Assembly: GCA_034096865.1 (NCBI GenBank)
Contig: JAWQFJ010000526.1
Location: 165,001-229,000 of the forward strand
Direction: 5' to 3'
Source of the DNA: Theodoxus fluviatilis
Taxonomy: Eukaryota > Mollusca > Gastropoda > Cycloneritida > Neritidae
Length of the DNA: 64,000 bases
In this document: positions 17,321 through 58,818 of the stretch, piece after piece
How the letters are laid out: each line of letters opens with the position of its first letter
Numbering within the stretch: the stretch's first letter is position 1
The notes under the pieces: generated by a model
The model's database searches: none
The model's input: the letters and a program-made list of their open reading frames with translations, nothing else
What the model was told of the DNA's origin: nothing
Made by a program: the position numbers and the translations under genes

Positions 17321-18965
17321 TTGAACTTTGAGTTGTTGGAAAGGGTTCCCATCAGGAGACAATACCATTGTATAGGTTCAAGTGTTACCTAAGTTTCACA
17401 TGTCAAAAAGCATGCTATTAAACGTGTCATGTAATGCTTTATACTTATAGAGACTAACCATTTACATCGTCTCTCCAGGGCTAGACAAATACTCTGCGCA
17501 CAGTCAGTATGGTGTCTCGGGTGAAGAGGTCATCTATAGCACGTATTGTGCTTAGGAAAAAAAGATTTTGTTAATAATTTTTTTTAAGTGGACACATCAA
17601 ATTATAGGGAATGACCCTAAACTAAACACACACACACACACTCATTTTTTTCTGTGCACAAGAATCACTTTACAGTCTGGTGAAATTCTCGAGGTTCAAA
17701 CATGCAGCAGAACATGACTTGAAAATGGGAGTAATTGGTTTCGATTATTGATTGATGCCTTTGTCTGAAACTTTTAGTGTATGTTTTCAGCAAAAACTGT
17801 CGAGTAACTGCGAATTCTCGATTAACTTAGTTTGATCGACGCGACCTGGTGTTCATCGCAACTATGACTAAGGCGCTTCGACACATTTCAAAAGGACATT
17901 AGTGTGGACACGCCCATCATACGGCATAGAGGAAAATAGCATGAAACGCATGAGCGTTACAATAAAACCTACAACATACAGCTGGAGTAATAGTCAGTCC
18001 CCTTATGGTATCTCCGGGAGAAATTCGCCCGGTAACGCTTTCATCAGTACCGTGTAATCAAACGATGAATGCGTCGTAAAATCGGTAGGTAACCGGCCAC
18101 GGAGAGATCTAAAAGGAATTAATGTACCTTTTTTGCATGTGATTGACAATCCGTGGGCTGAACTCTTCTGTGGCCATGTGTACCCAATTATCCAACGCCG
18201 AAAGCGCCATTTACGTATCAAACGAACGCTTTAGCTACTTCACGTCTGACGTTGCACAGATGGGTTTCTGTGCAGTCAGTTGCATGCGCGGTCGTCACGG
18301 CACTCGGTGCAGCCGGAGGTCGCAGCACCGGAAATGTCCTTGACAACCCGAAAACGAGGCTGGTTGCCAGGAGCTATGTCGCGCGGCGTCAAAAGCCAAC
18401 ATTGCTCCTGAAACGAAATGCAGCCAGACATTCACAGGGGGAATTACGCCTTTGGCGGCTCATAGAGGGGACGGATTTTTCTGTCACCGCTATTCAGCAA
18501 GTTGTATTTGCACTGCTAATGGGTGACATCCAGCCTGGCTGCTGTGAGACCTTGTCACGACTCCCATGCCTGGGTGTCCCCATCCCGCTGCAGCAAAATG
18601 CAGGACCTGTTCTGCATGGCAACATCCATTGCACCGCGGCGAGGTCTGCTGGGCTGACGGTGCCATTAGAGTGCAGCGTCGGTGGACACAGGTGAAATAA
18701 AGTGAATATGCAGAGCTCAGCAACTTCAACACCTGTTTGGTTGAGCCAGCTATTCAAGCAGTCACACAGACATGGAGGCAGGAAGGCTTGAGGGCAAGTT
18801 AGAAGGGAGGAAGGCAGACAGACTGGCAAGCAGATTGGCAGAGTGAAAGGCAAAGCGCCTGCAGGGTGCTGAGATGTGATAACTTAACGAGGCGCAACGA
18901 CGCAGAATGAGTTATCCTAAAGTTGAAATTAGTTCCATTGAAGAAACTTCTCAGATTTTCTTTGT
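17321..18965. other. No gene recognised
   Basis: A 147-codon plus-strand frame at 18252-18695 is open but shows no domain, no splice context and overlaps antisense frames of similar length. Confidence 0.35.
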
Positions 18966-18968
18966 GAA

Positions 18969-19010
<42 letters not shown>

Positions 19011-19045
19011 TTTGTGTGTGTGTTTGTTTGTGTGTGTGTGTGTGT

Positions 19046-19084
<39 letters not shown>

Positions 19085-19140
19085 CGTGTGTACGTGTATG
19101 CGTGCATGTGTGTGTGCGGCGTGCGCACTAGCGCCTGTGT
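18966..19140. repeat. GT-rich microsatellite
   Basis: GT with TTTG and CGTG interruptions. Confidence 0.92.
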
Positions 19141-19980
19141 GTGTGTATACGGGCGTATCCACGTACATTTATCTATGTGAAGAAGAGAGAGAAGGGTAGT
19201 TAGTAAGGGAGATCGTGCACGCATATACACGTCCAGGCTACTTACCTATCTCCCTGCTTGCTTTTATGCTTAATTAATTGCCACCAACCTGCCTGCTCAC
19301 TCTCTCGCTTATTCATAACTTTCTCTTCCCTTTCTTTCCCTCTCCTTTATACTGATTCATTCTACTCACTCACTAACTCGCTCACTTATTCAGTCACAAG
19401 CTCGCTCACTTGCTCACTCTCCCGTAGGCTTGTCTCGTCGCTCTGTATTTTCTCCATTTCTTTGCTCGCCCGCTAAACTGCATGCTCACTGAATTATCTA
19501 CTGATCCAGACACTACCTGGTCATCTTCTCTGTTCTCTCAGTCCTTCAGGAGAGACCATCCTCAACGAAATCAGTCTTACCTCGCGCGAGGGGAAATGTT
19601 GCTGCAGGCTGAAACATGCTGTAGTGGTCAATATTGGGCATCGTAACACTTTGTTTTAAAACCAAATCCGCGAGTGCAGTAATAGTTTTGGTAGAACTTT
19701 TAAATCCGGGGATGCACGCCAAGGCAGTTTAGTTGGAAGCAGCTGACTGGCTGATCGTCTTCACCGCCTGTCTGAGATAGAGTTTATTCTCACTTTATCG
19801 ATCTTCATCAGTTGGATTCGATTCGCGGTAAATTAGGGCGGAGATATTCATAGGTACCTTCTCTTGTTTCTTCTTAAGACCAAATTATCCAATCTAGTCT
19901 TTATAATTTATATGAATCTTGCCAATCTGGCTGCAGAGCGCATCAATCAGATGCACACTGTCTTGGTTCAAAAGTATTAA
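19141..19980. other. No gene recognised
   Basis: Unique sequence with a CTCACT-rich patch near 19365-19425; no coding signal. Confidence 0.4.
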
Positions 19981-19984
19981 ACTT

Positions 19985-20195
19985 ACATGCACATGCATGC
20001 ACGCATACACACGTACGCGCACTCAAACAAACGCACACACGTAAGCACGCACGCACCCTCACTCACATACACATGCGCGCGCGCGCACGCACATGCACGC
20101 TTGCAATTCCACACATACACATGAATACATACACTCGCACACACACGCGCACGCGCACACACGCATGAACGCACGCACAAACAAACACACACACG

Positions 20196-20240
<45 letters not shown>

Positions 20241-20246
20241 ACACAC
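19985..20246. repeat. CA/CGCA-rich repeat
   Basis: Degenerate alternating purine-pyrimidine (CACA, GCGC, CGCA), ending in a pure CA run. Confidence 0.9.
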
Positions 20247-21249
20247 AAAGAGTCCCTCGCTCACATTAACCGCACCGAAAAGCCCTCAATGTGATTACTC
20301 CATCTTTTTTTTATTTAAATTTCTATAAGGCTCCATGAACAGGTAAACTGTTAACTCTTCGACTGTTATTGTCCATTTCCTCTCAATAGCGCTGCATTCG
20401 ACAACTCTGCAGGAAGTCATGCCTACATGACAGCTGGCTTGTGCGACGACAGAAAAACATCGACTACTCTTCCTCGATGAACTTTTGCTGCTTCCGCTTT
20501 GGATCGTCTCTCTACAAACTCGGCTTGGCAGCTCACAGAGCCGATAAAGACCAAAAAAGATCTGGGAACATGTTGCTACATCAACACTTCATTTTTGCCG
20601 GTCAACGGAAGGTAAAATCTCTCACACAGACGCCGATCGCACACACAGGGGGGAGAAAAGAAACTTGATCCACACGAAAATTGATAATAATTCGAGTGGA
20701 AAAAGTTTTAATCCCGGCCCGAAGTCCCGACCTCCTGAGCGGGGTGACGCCGAGACGTGAGCGAGGGGGGCAGACAGGCACGCAGACGTTTCCGGAGCTA
20801 CGTCAAAACCAGCGAAGACGTCACGCCCCAGACGTATCTCTCAGCGCAGCGTCGATTCTCCTCTTGCGTTTCTGGGGAGTTGGTCTGGTCGGAATGAACG
20901 GTGATCCCAGCCAGGAGCTTCCCCACACAAAGACAAGATGGTTACATCGCACGCAGGGTTGTACTTTCTGCCTGCCGCAAAAAGGGAGGCGGGATATACA
21001 GAACACTTGTAAATGAGTATCCGCTTCTGCTTTTTGTGCTTCCCTGTATAGACAGGCCGCCGTATGTGATGCGGCATTGAAATACGTCCTTAGAAGGCAT
21101 ATGGCGGAGTTTGTAGTCGGAGGAGAACGCTCTCGTAATCACATAGATATTATAGATCGATGCAGATGTGGTGAGAGATGTGTGACTATATCATCCTATC
21201 CTCTTCTGTGGCGTACGACCAAAAAACTACACAAATCATTTTAGTTTTT
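20247..21249. other. No gene recognised
   Basis: Unique sequence left of the tandem duplication; short frames only. Confidence 0.4.
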
Positions 21250-21475
21250 ATAAAAACCGCTGGCGCTGAACCTCCAGGTTTTGGAGAAGAAAAAAAGAAG
21301 ATCGGGTTCGAACCCGCAGCCTCCGAGAAAAGAGGAGGAAAAAACGCACACACACACAAACACAAAAAACCAGGTGGGTTCGAACCCACAACCCCTCGAA
21401 AAAAAGTTTCAGTGTAGAATCGAACCTGGTCATGCATGACCAAGAGCCCAATGCTCTACCAACTGTGCCATTGTA
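21250..21475 (-). mobile_element. SINE family A copy
   Basis: Same order as the copy at 7760-8014: minus-strand tRNA-like head ending near 21475, two GGTTCGAACCC blocks, and the GCCAGCGGTTTTTAT end at 21250. Confidence 0.7.
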
Positions 21476-21913
21476 AACTTGTAGGTATGTGAAGCATTTA
21501 TAACGACCTTGTCATAAACCCTCGTGGTTCGTATTTTGCACTGTAAATTGTAGAAAAATGGATGATAGCATGAACTGTTTGGTATTTCATACGGATCTAA
21601 CCCATCAACGTCAATATTCTTTTCGTAGTATCGCATTTTGGCGCCTGCTGGTAGAGGTTCAACATATATCGAAGCGTTTTGCTGAAGTAGGAAAGATAAC
21701 TCGGTTTGACTCGATGTCATTACGCTGAAATGGTCGTTGTCCCCAACATTTCCGGGTCAGGGATTGATTAAATCATCATATTTTTGTGACACTGAGACCA
21801 GACCATCAAAACAATTAGCACTAGGCCTTGAATCAAATCGTCGTACGAGATCTTACGTTGACTGCAAATGTACAACAGTGCCGCGTGATTGTGTCGACAT
21901 TCAGTTAGTTCGC

Positions 21914-22165
21914 TGGGCCCCTATTCACAACGGCGATTTATCTTTTTAACACTCGATTTATCCCCTATCCCCGCGTTATCTTGATCGGTTAGATAAGGTA
22001 CGCTCGTCAGAGGATCCTAGGTTGCGCTTTGCTATCTTTTTTTTTTTTTTTTTTTTTGCTTTCTTTGTCGTCTCTTCGATTCTCTTAGATCGTAGATGAC
22101 GTCATGAGATTACGTCAAAGCGGAACAGGCAGTTGGAATCGTCTGAGTTTAGAGACAAGGGTAGT
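21914..22165 (-). mobile_element. MITE related to 45011-45250, internally altered
   Basis: Begins CTATTCACAACGGCGATTTATC and continues as the reverse complement of the element at 45011 through CGCGTTATCTTGATCGG and GGATCCTAGGTTGCGC. A poly-T tract and unrelated sequence with a TGACGTCA motif then replace the middle, before GGAACAGGCAGTTGGAATCG resumes. The far terminus is missing. Confidence 0.75.
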
Positions 22166-22178
22166 GAATTAGGCAGTA

Positions 22179-22364
22179 CAGTAGTCGCCGCTTATTAAAA
22201 ACACATTGGGACCGAACAAAAGTGTTTTTAATAAGCGGCGTTTTTATTAACCGTTTGCTTGTTGAACATGTCCATCAGTAACGAAGTAAATCCGGACCTT
22301 ACCAACTGTATTTAAAAAAACGGCTGTTTTTATTAACCGCGTGTTTTATAAGCGGCGACTACTG
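22179..22364. mobile_element. pogo/Tigger-like MITE
   Basis: 186 bp bounded by TA on both sides (22177-22178 and 22365-22366). Termini CAGTAGTCGCCGCTTAT and ATAAGCGGCGACTACTG are inverted copies. CAGTAG-type ends, TA target sites and internal TTAATAAGCGGCG copies fit the pogo/Tigger branch of Tc1/mariner. No transposase inside. Confidence 0.85.
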
Positions 22365-22418
22365 TATTGCCTTTCTTACTTACATTCAGCCCTTGAGGCA
22401 AAATATTCAAATGTGGTA

Positions 22419-22421
<3 letters not shown>

Positions 22422-22479
<58 letters not shown>

Positions 22480-22675
22480 GAGAGACAGAGAGAGAGAGAG
22501 ACAGAGAGAGAGAGACAGAGAGAGAGAGAGAGACAGAGAGAGAGACAGAGAGAGACAGAGAGAGACAGAGAGAGAGACAGAGAGAGAGACAGAGAGAGTG
22601 AGAGAGAGAGGGGGGGGGGAGGGGAGCTGGGAAAAGGGGAGGAAGGGAAGAGAGAATGAGAGTAAGAGGGTGGGT

Positions 22676-22741
<66 letters not shown>

Positions 22742-22790
22742 GAGAGAGACAGAGAGAGAGTCAGAGAGAGAGACAGAGAGAGTGAGAGTA
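22422..22790. repeat. GA/GACA-rich microsatellites
   Basis: Two GA-rich blocks separated by a short G-rich spacer near 22610-22675. Confidence 0.93.
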
Positions 22791-23019
22791 GCCATCAGTA
22801 CTGATCAAAAGATCAGATAAAGGCCTTGCGGCCTAAGACATCTGAGGACATATCTATCTAAATCATTCTCTGTCCTCGCAAATGACGTCACGAATTCTAT
22901 TCTATTCTATTCTATTCACCCCTCCTTCAAAAATCTCCTCGCAAATGACGTCACGTTATACGACGTCAAATGATCACGTCACAAATTTTGCAAAATGGAG
23001 TCTGTTGAATGTTTTCAAT

Positions 23020-23208
23020 GAAACACCAAAATGTAAAAAAGTCACTTTCTTTTCAAACCTCGATTCTGAAAATTTGATAATATTGAATGGGACCTAACTT
23101 CCAGTCAGTGTGCAAAATCTCAAGGAAATCCGTCCAGTAGTTTTTGAGATATAGGCCGTGGAGACGGGACAGACAGACAGACAGACAGACACACACACAG
23201 ACAGACTA
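23020..23208 (+). repeat. Family B repeat, first duplicate
   Basis: Carries the same blocks as 9493-9710 up to the GACAGACAG run, then joins directly to copy 2 of the duplication without the terminal hairpin. Confidence 0.75.
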
Positions 23209-23434
23209 ATAAAAACCGCTGGCGCTGAACCTCCAGGTTTTGGAGAAGAAAAAAAGAAGATCGGGTTCGAACCCGCAGCCTCCGAGAAAAGAGGAGGAAA
23301 AAACGCACACACACACAAACACAAAAAACCAGGTGGGTTCGAACCCACAACCCCTCGAAAAAAAGTTTCAGTGTAGAATCGAACCTGGTCATGCATGACC
23401 AAGAGCCCAATGCTCTACCAACTGTGCCATTGTA
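23209..23434 (-). mobile_element. SINE family A copy (second duplicate)
   Basis: Duplicate of 21250-21475. Confidence 0.7.
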
Positions 23435-23872
23435 AACTTGTAGGTATGTGAAGCATTTATAACGACCTTGTCATAAACCCTCGTGGTTCGTATTTTGCAC
23501 TGTAAATTGTAGAAAAATGGATGATAGCATGAACTGTTTGGTATTTCATACGGATCTAACCCATCAACGTCAATATTCTTTTCGTAGTATCGCATTTTGG
23601 CGCCTGCTGGTAGAGGTTCAACATATATCGAAGCGTTTTGCTGAAGTAGGAAAGATAACTCGGTTTGACTCGATGTCATTACGCTGAAATGGTCGTTGTC
23701 CCCAACATTTCCGGGTCAGGGATTGATTAAATCATCATATTTTTGTGACACTGAGACCAGACCATCAAAACAATTAGCACTAGGCCTTGAATCAAATCGT
23801 CGTACGAGATCTTACGTTGACTGCAAATGTACAACAGTGCCGCGTGATTGTGTCGACATTCAGTTAGTTCGC

Positions 23873-24120
23873 TGGGCCCCTATTCACAACGGCGATTTAT
23901 CTTTTTAACACTCGATTTATCCCCTATCCCCGCGTTATCTTGATCGGTTAGATAAGGTACGCTCGTCAGAGGATCCTAGGTTGCGCTTTGCTATCTTTTT
24001 TTTTTTTTTTTTGCTTTCTTTGTCGTCTCTTCGATTCTCTTAGATCGTAGATGACGTCATGAGATTACGTCAAAGCGGAACAGGCAGTTGGAATCGTCTG
24101 AGTTTAGAGACAAGGGTAGT
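23873..24120 (-). mobile_element. MITE related to 45011-45250 (second duplicate)
   Basis: Duplicate of 21914-22165 with a shorter poly-T tract. Confidence 0.75.
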
Positions 24121-24133
24121 GAATTAGGCAGTA

Positions 24134-24318
24134 CAGTAGTCGCCGCTTATTAAAAACACATTGGGACCGAACAAAAGTGTTTTTAATAAGCGGCGTTTTT
24201 ATTAACCGTTTGCTTGTTGAACATGTCCATCAGTAACGAAGTAAATCCGGACCTTACCAACTGTATTTAAAAAACGGCTGTTTTTATTAACCGCGTGTTT
24301 TATAAGCGGCGACTACTG
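24134..24318. mobile_element. pogo/Tigger-like MITE (second duplicate)
   Basis: Same element and TA flanks as 22179-22364, one or two bases shorter in an A tract. Confidence 0.85.
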
Positions 24319-24372
24319 TATTGCCTTTCTTACTTACATTCAGCCCTTGAGGCAAAATATTCAAATGTGGTA

Positions 24373-24375
<3 letters not shown>

Positions 24376-24441
<66 letters not shown>

Positions 24442-24641
24442 CAGAGAGAGAGAGACAGAGAGAGAGACAGAGAGAGAGACAGAGACAGAGAGAGAGACAG
24501 AGAGAGACAGAGAGAGACAGAGAGAGAGAGACAGAGAGAGAGACAGAGAGAGAGACAGAGAGAGTGAGAGAGAGAGGGGGGGGGGAGGGGAGCTGGGAAA
24601 AGGGGAGGAAGGGAAGAGAGAATGAGAGTAAGAGGGTGGGT

Positions 24642-24693
<52 letters not shown>

Positions 24694-24760
24694 AGAGAGA
24701 GAGAGACAGAGAGAGAGAGACAGAGAGAGAGTCAGAGAGAGAGACAGAGAGAGTGAGAGT
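24376..24760. repeat. GA/GACA-rich microsatellites (second duplicate)
   Basis: Same arrangement as 22422-22790 with different repeat counts. Confidence 0.93.
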
Positions 24761-24989
24761 AGCCATCAGTACTGATCAAAAGATCAGATAAAGGCCTTGC
24801 GGCCTAAGACATCTGAGGACATATCTATCTAAATCATTCTCTGTCCTCGCAAATGACGTCACGAATTCTATTCTATTCTATTCTATTCACCCCTCCTTCA
24901 AAAATCTCCTCGCAAATGACGTCACGTTATACGACGTCAAATGATCACGTCACAAATTTTGCAAAATGGAGTCTGTTGAATGTTTTCAA

Positions 24990-25213
24990 TGAAACACCAA
25001 AATGTAAAAAAGTCACTTTCTTTTCAAACCTCGATTCTGAAAATTTGATAATATTGAATGGGACCTAACTTCCAGTCAGTGTGCAAAATCTCAAGGAAAT
25101 CCGTCCAGTAGTTTTTGAGATATAGGCCGTGGAGACGGGACAGACAGACAGACACACACACAGACAGATTAATAAAGTCTGTAGGACCTCCAGTAAACCT
25201 GGAGGGATAAAAT
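24990..25213 (+). repeat. Family B repeat with complete end
   Basis: Ends AATAAAGTCTGTAGGACC, then the CCTCCAG/CTGGAGG hairpin and GGATAA. Confidence 0.75.
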
Positions 25214-25732
25214 CATTATGCAATAGTGTGTAAATACCCTATAAACCCTACTGGATGTTGCTTTATCATCTGTGCATACTAATGTATCATTCATAAATTA
25301 TAATGCAAAATCGATGATCCAGGTATTTGAGAGGCAAAATGAAGTAATTCTGTTTACCTATACTCTCTTACAAGTTACATCTTATGCAATATTCCTCAAA
25401 GCATTGCAAATGTAGAAACTGAATAGCATCAATATATGTGAACATGAAAACAGTCTGCAGTAAATTTTGTCTCCTACATTCATGATTTGATCATTTGTCT
25501 GTAATAAAACTGAAAAATTATACTGATTTTTGTCATTATGTGACACAAGATGGCATTACACACTACACAAACATTTTCAAAAACTTACCTCAAACCAGCA
25601 ATACTACAAAAGCATCAAGAAAGTTGCTATATACATGAATACCCTTTCATGTATATAAAAAACACTGGTGAAGGTAGGAGGCACATTCACACATACCAGT
25701 GTGCCTGATTGCGGCAAGCAGTCTCATCCAAA
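25214..25732. other. AT-rich sequence, no gene recognised
   Basis: AT-rich, no open frame of note on either strand. Confidence 0.4.
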
Positions 25733-25870
25733 CCAGTAATCCAGTTGCAGGAAACTTGGAAGTACACCCAGTAATATAATTGCATGAAACTTGTGAGTAC
25801 ATGCAGTAATCCAGTTGCAAGGAAATTTAAAGTACAACACAGTAATCCAGTTGCATGAAACTTGAAAGCA
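25733..25870. repeat. Short minisatellite, ~40-bp unit
   Basis: Three to four degenerate units sharing CAGTAATCCAGTTGCA and GAAACTTG. Confidence 0.75.
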
Positions 25871-25889
25871 CACATGTCCACATAGTTCT

Positions 25890-26490
25890 GCTATCTATAA
25901 GAGTTATCTACATGGAGTATTTTGAACAACGGATCAGTCTTGTCGTCGAGCGCGTTGTCTGCCAAGTGCAGGTTGCTCAGTATTCCTTGGAAACGTGTGA
26001 GCGACATTGTCTGACCAAAAAACGTGGTGGCATCGACTTCATCTGTGCTCCAATAGTCTGGGATGGACGATTTCACAACAATGCCCATGTCCATGAGGAT
26101 CACGAGAGCAAGGAATGTTTTCATTTCGTCACAGCTGACAGGCGACCAGCGTAACAATCGCTCAGCGCATACAGGTTTGTTTGCTCCACAAGCAAATCAA
26201 AAACTGTATCGTCCAGGAATATATTGAAAAAGTAATTGGCTCAGCGTCAGAGTATCTCCATGAACTGCGCAATTAGCGGCTCGTCAGCTGTTCGCACATT
26301 CAGTGTCGCTGAGCTCTGTGTTCAGAATGCTGTTCGCATCCACCTCTCACTATCATTTTCTCCTACCTCAGATCACTCGCAGCTTGAGATATCGGCATTC
26401 TTGAGCTAATTACAGCTTGCCTGATTAATTCATCCAAAGTTTCCCCACCATCTTCATCTTCGGCAGCTGAAAGATTAAAATCTTCGAACA
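25890..26490 (-). pseudogene. piggyBac-type transposase remnant
   Basis: Minus-strand peptides in order: an acidic N-terminus (FEDFNLSAAEDEDGGETLDE, near 26490-26410), then FNIFLDDTVFDLLVEQTNLY (near 26230-26170). After a frame change comes WSPVSCDEMKTFLALVILMD, then PDYWSTDEV and RFQGILSNLHLADN (26150-25895). These match the N-terminal part of the DDE_Tnp_1_7 (piggyBac) transposase. The C-terminal part with the catalytic aspartates is missing and the frames are broken, so it is dead. No piggyBac ends with TTAA were identified. It lies about 600 bp downstream of the last SETD2 exon seen. Confidence 0.85.
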
Positions 26491-26816
26491 GATTTCACGA
26501 TCTCCACGGACATGTTGACTCGAGCTTCGCCGGACACGTTGACTCGAGCTTCCACTTCGATACGTACCGGAAGTAGTCCATAATTTCTACTCTAAATATA
26601 GATTACGGGACCTCACTTTTAAGAAAAAAACCCATTTATTTAGGGCCTTCTATCAGCAAATCATATTTTGATATCTGTTGTTTTTTGGAGTGTATGCTTT
26701 AACTAGAGCCTAGAGAACAGCTTGGCATTAATTTTATATTTTTCTGATAAGTGGAAGGGCAAGAACCCACTTTTCGTATGTTTTCTAAAGAACCCACTTG
26801 CGCCAAAATACACGCA

Positions 26817-26922
26817 TGTGTGTGTGTGTGTGTGTTTTGTGTGTCTGTTTTGTGTGTTTTGTGTGTGTGTTTTGTGAGTGTTTTGTGTGTATGTGTGCTT
26901 TCTCCGAGTTAATTCTGTGTGC

Positions 26923-26987
<65 letters not shown>

Positions 26988-26989
26988 TA

Positions 26990-27023
<34 letters not shown>

Positions 27024-27080
27024 GGCGTGTATTCTCTGAGTTTATTCTTTTTGTGTGTTTGTGTGCATGTGTGTGTGTGG
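26817..27080. repeat. (GT)n-rich microsatellite in SETD2 intron
   Basis: GT with TTTTGT interruptions, ending 14 bp from the donor of the SETD2 exon at 27095. Confidence 0.93.
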
Positions 27081-27094
27081 AATGAGACACTCAC

Positions 27095-55838
<28,744 letters not shown>

Positions 55839-56849
55839 CTGCAATGACATATAATGAAAAGATTGAAGTGACGTCCTGGAGTTTGACCTCGTATCTTGTC
55901 TGCCTGCTGAAACGGTACCTTCAGAGACAATAAGACATGGTTTTATAGTGCTCTATCATGTCTCCTACAGACAGAAAAAAATTGAGGGGTGGTCACATAC
56001 ACTCATAAAGTATCCTGCAGGAGTGAATACTATCTGTATGTGTAAGAACAGAAGAGAAAGGTATAAATAGGTAGGCCAGCCTCAGGTACTGCTCGAAAAA
56101 GCACACAGGCCGAAACATTTTTTGCTCTTCGTCGTTGACCACGACCAGCACCATAGGTAGGCCTACCTCCCTATACCTTTTTCTTTGAATCTGAAAGTTG
56201 GTCACGCTGTCATCTTCCTTTTAATAAAAGTAGAGCAAACCTTTCCAGACTGCCTTAAAAAATAAACAGTTTGTGCACAGGGCAATAATTAGCAAGAATG
56301 CCTTGCCGTTCCTACGATGTAACAAAGGCGGTGACAATATCATTAAAAAGCCCAAAGTAAAGAACCCACCACAACATCTGTACTGATGAATCCTTCACAC
56401 TCACAGCAAACTTTGCTTTCATTCAGGGAAGACACACTGAAGGAAAGGACTGTGACTCAATCCATTGCAAAGATGGGTTCTGACTGGTTGTCTACAATGG
56501 CTGCATGCTACTCATCTGTATGATACCAAAGATATATTTCATGACACTATCACATAGTTCAGCTGAGGGCACTTTTTCTTTTCCCATGTCATTTTTGCAG
56601 ATAGGTTGTCCAGAGATTTGTCGCCACACAAATTTAAGATGCAACAGTTCTGCACACTCACAGTTTGTGAGAGAATCAGTTCCTCTGAAGAATAATCTCA
56701 GTTTGATAAAGTGATATAGAAACAGGTCGGTACCTAAACACAATGTGTGAGGATACTGCATGAAATGTGTCATGTCTCACAACTAATCAGTACCAGGCTT
56801 TGAATGGGATTTAAATGTCTGTGAAGGATAAGCAGAAAATGCGCACATA
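55839..56849. other. No exon recognised upstream of first SETD2 exon seen
   Basis: No splice-consistent coding segment or CpG-rich promoter-like stretch was recognised. Confidence 0.4.
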
Positions 56850-58032
<1,183 letters not shown>

Positions 58033-58115
<83 letters not shown>

Positions 58116-58142
58116 CACACACACATACACACACACACACCA
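58033..58142. repeat. CA microsatellite
   Basis: About 110 bp of CA. Confidence 0.95.
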
Positions 58143-58818
58143 GTTAAAACATAGAAGCTCAAAATGTCACTGGTTCATCACTAATTCCAAGTACTCTTTC
58201 CAAATCACTGACATAAAAACTTTGAAACTTCATTGTGTTTTTTGGGGCTTAATTAACTTGCCTGGCTATTCCAGATACCATAGAGTGTGACACACTGTAT
58301 GCTAATCTTTCTTTAGGCCTCTGCCTCATAGATCACTCTAAGCACTGTGCCCTAAGTCATCTACAACGAACCTGTGAAGGAATGAGCACCTGTTCAAATG
58401 CCAAGGCATACGAAGATCATTTTGCATAATTACCATAATTTGGCATAATTCATACAGAAGGGTCTTTACTAATAGAGCAGAAATGCAATTTTTGAATGCT
58501 CTTTCTTCTTCTTTTTCATGTGAATAGTCTTTGGCATGTTTGATATTGTTTAAAATCAGCAACAACATCTGGGTTTACAAAGCACTTTTTGTCTTATTCC
58601 AGCAGGTGGTTTCAACACCTTACAGTTGGTTTGAAAATATTCTCTCTGCATTTCTTCACTACAGATCTATGCACATGTTCCCCTTCTAGCATAGATTTCT
58701 CGAAATTCATTGGAGCATGAAGACCCACATGGTTCACACATCCTCCAACAAATGTGACTGCAATCAGAGTGACACATATGCAGCAACTGCACACGATCTT
58801 TGGTGTGTGGTATGCTAG
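58143..58818. other. No gene recognised
   Basis: Sequence between the CA repeat and the foldback element; no coding signal. Confidence 0.4.

Larger units (their letters stand above)
21250..23208. repeat. Copy 1 of a ~1.96-kb tandem duplication
   Basis: Matches 23209-25173 in order and sequence at an offset of 1959 bp, apart from length differences in simple repeats (poly-T near 22040, GA tracts near 22430-22790, GACA near 23170). Contents in order: SINE family A, a short 96-codon minus frame, a lone inverted-repeat end related to the MITE at 33666, a MITE related to 45011, a pogo-like MITE, two GA tracts, and a family B repeat. The unit runs from the ATAAAAACC end of the SINE to the CTAATAAA end of family B. 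Confidence 0.92.
23209..25173. repeat. Copy 2 of the ~1.96-kb tandem duplication
   Basis: Nearly identical to 21250-23208; short open frames of 96, 70 and 71 codons are the same in both. Differences sit in GA, GACA and poly-T tracts. After the copy, family B continues into its normal end with the CCTCCAG/CTGGAGG hairpin (to 25213), so this side preserves the original junction. Confidence 0.92.

Noticed and set aside
18252..18695. 147-codon plus-strand ORF as a gene
   Set aside because: No recognisable motif; similar-length frames exist antisense; no repeat or splice support.
21430..21720. 96-codon minus ORF, repeated at 23389-23679, as a gene
   Set aside because: Identity between copies is explained by the recent 1.96-kb duplication, and its C-terminus is the SINE head. 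The peptide GLDPYEIP faintly recalls a motif of transposon-linked proteins but is too short to assign.
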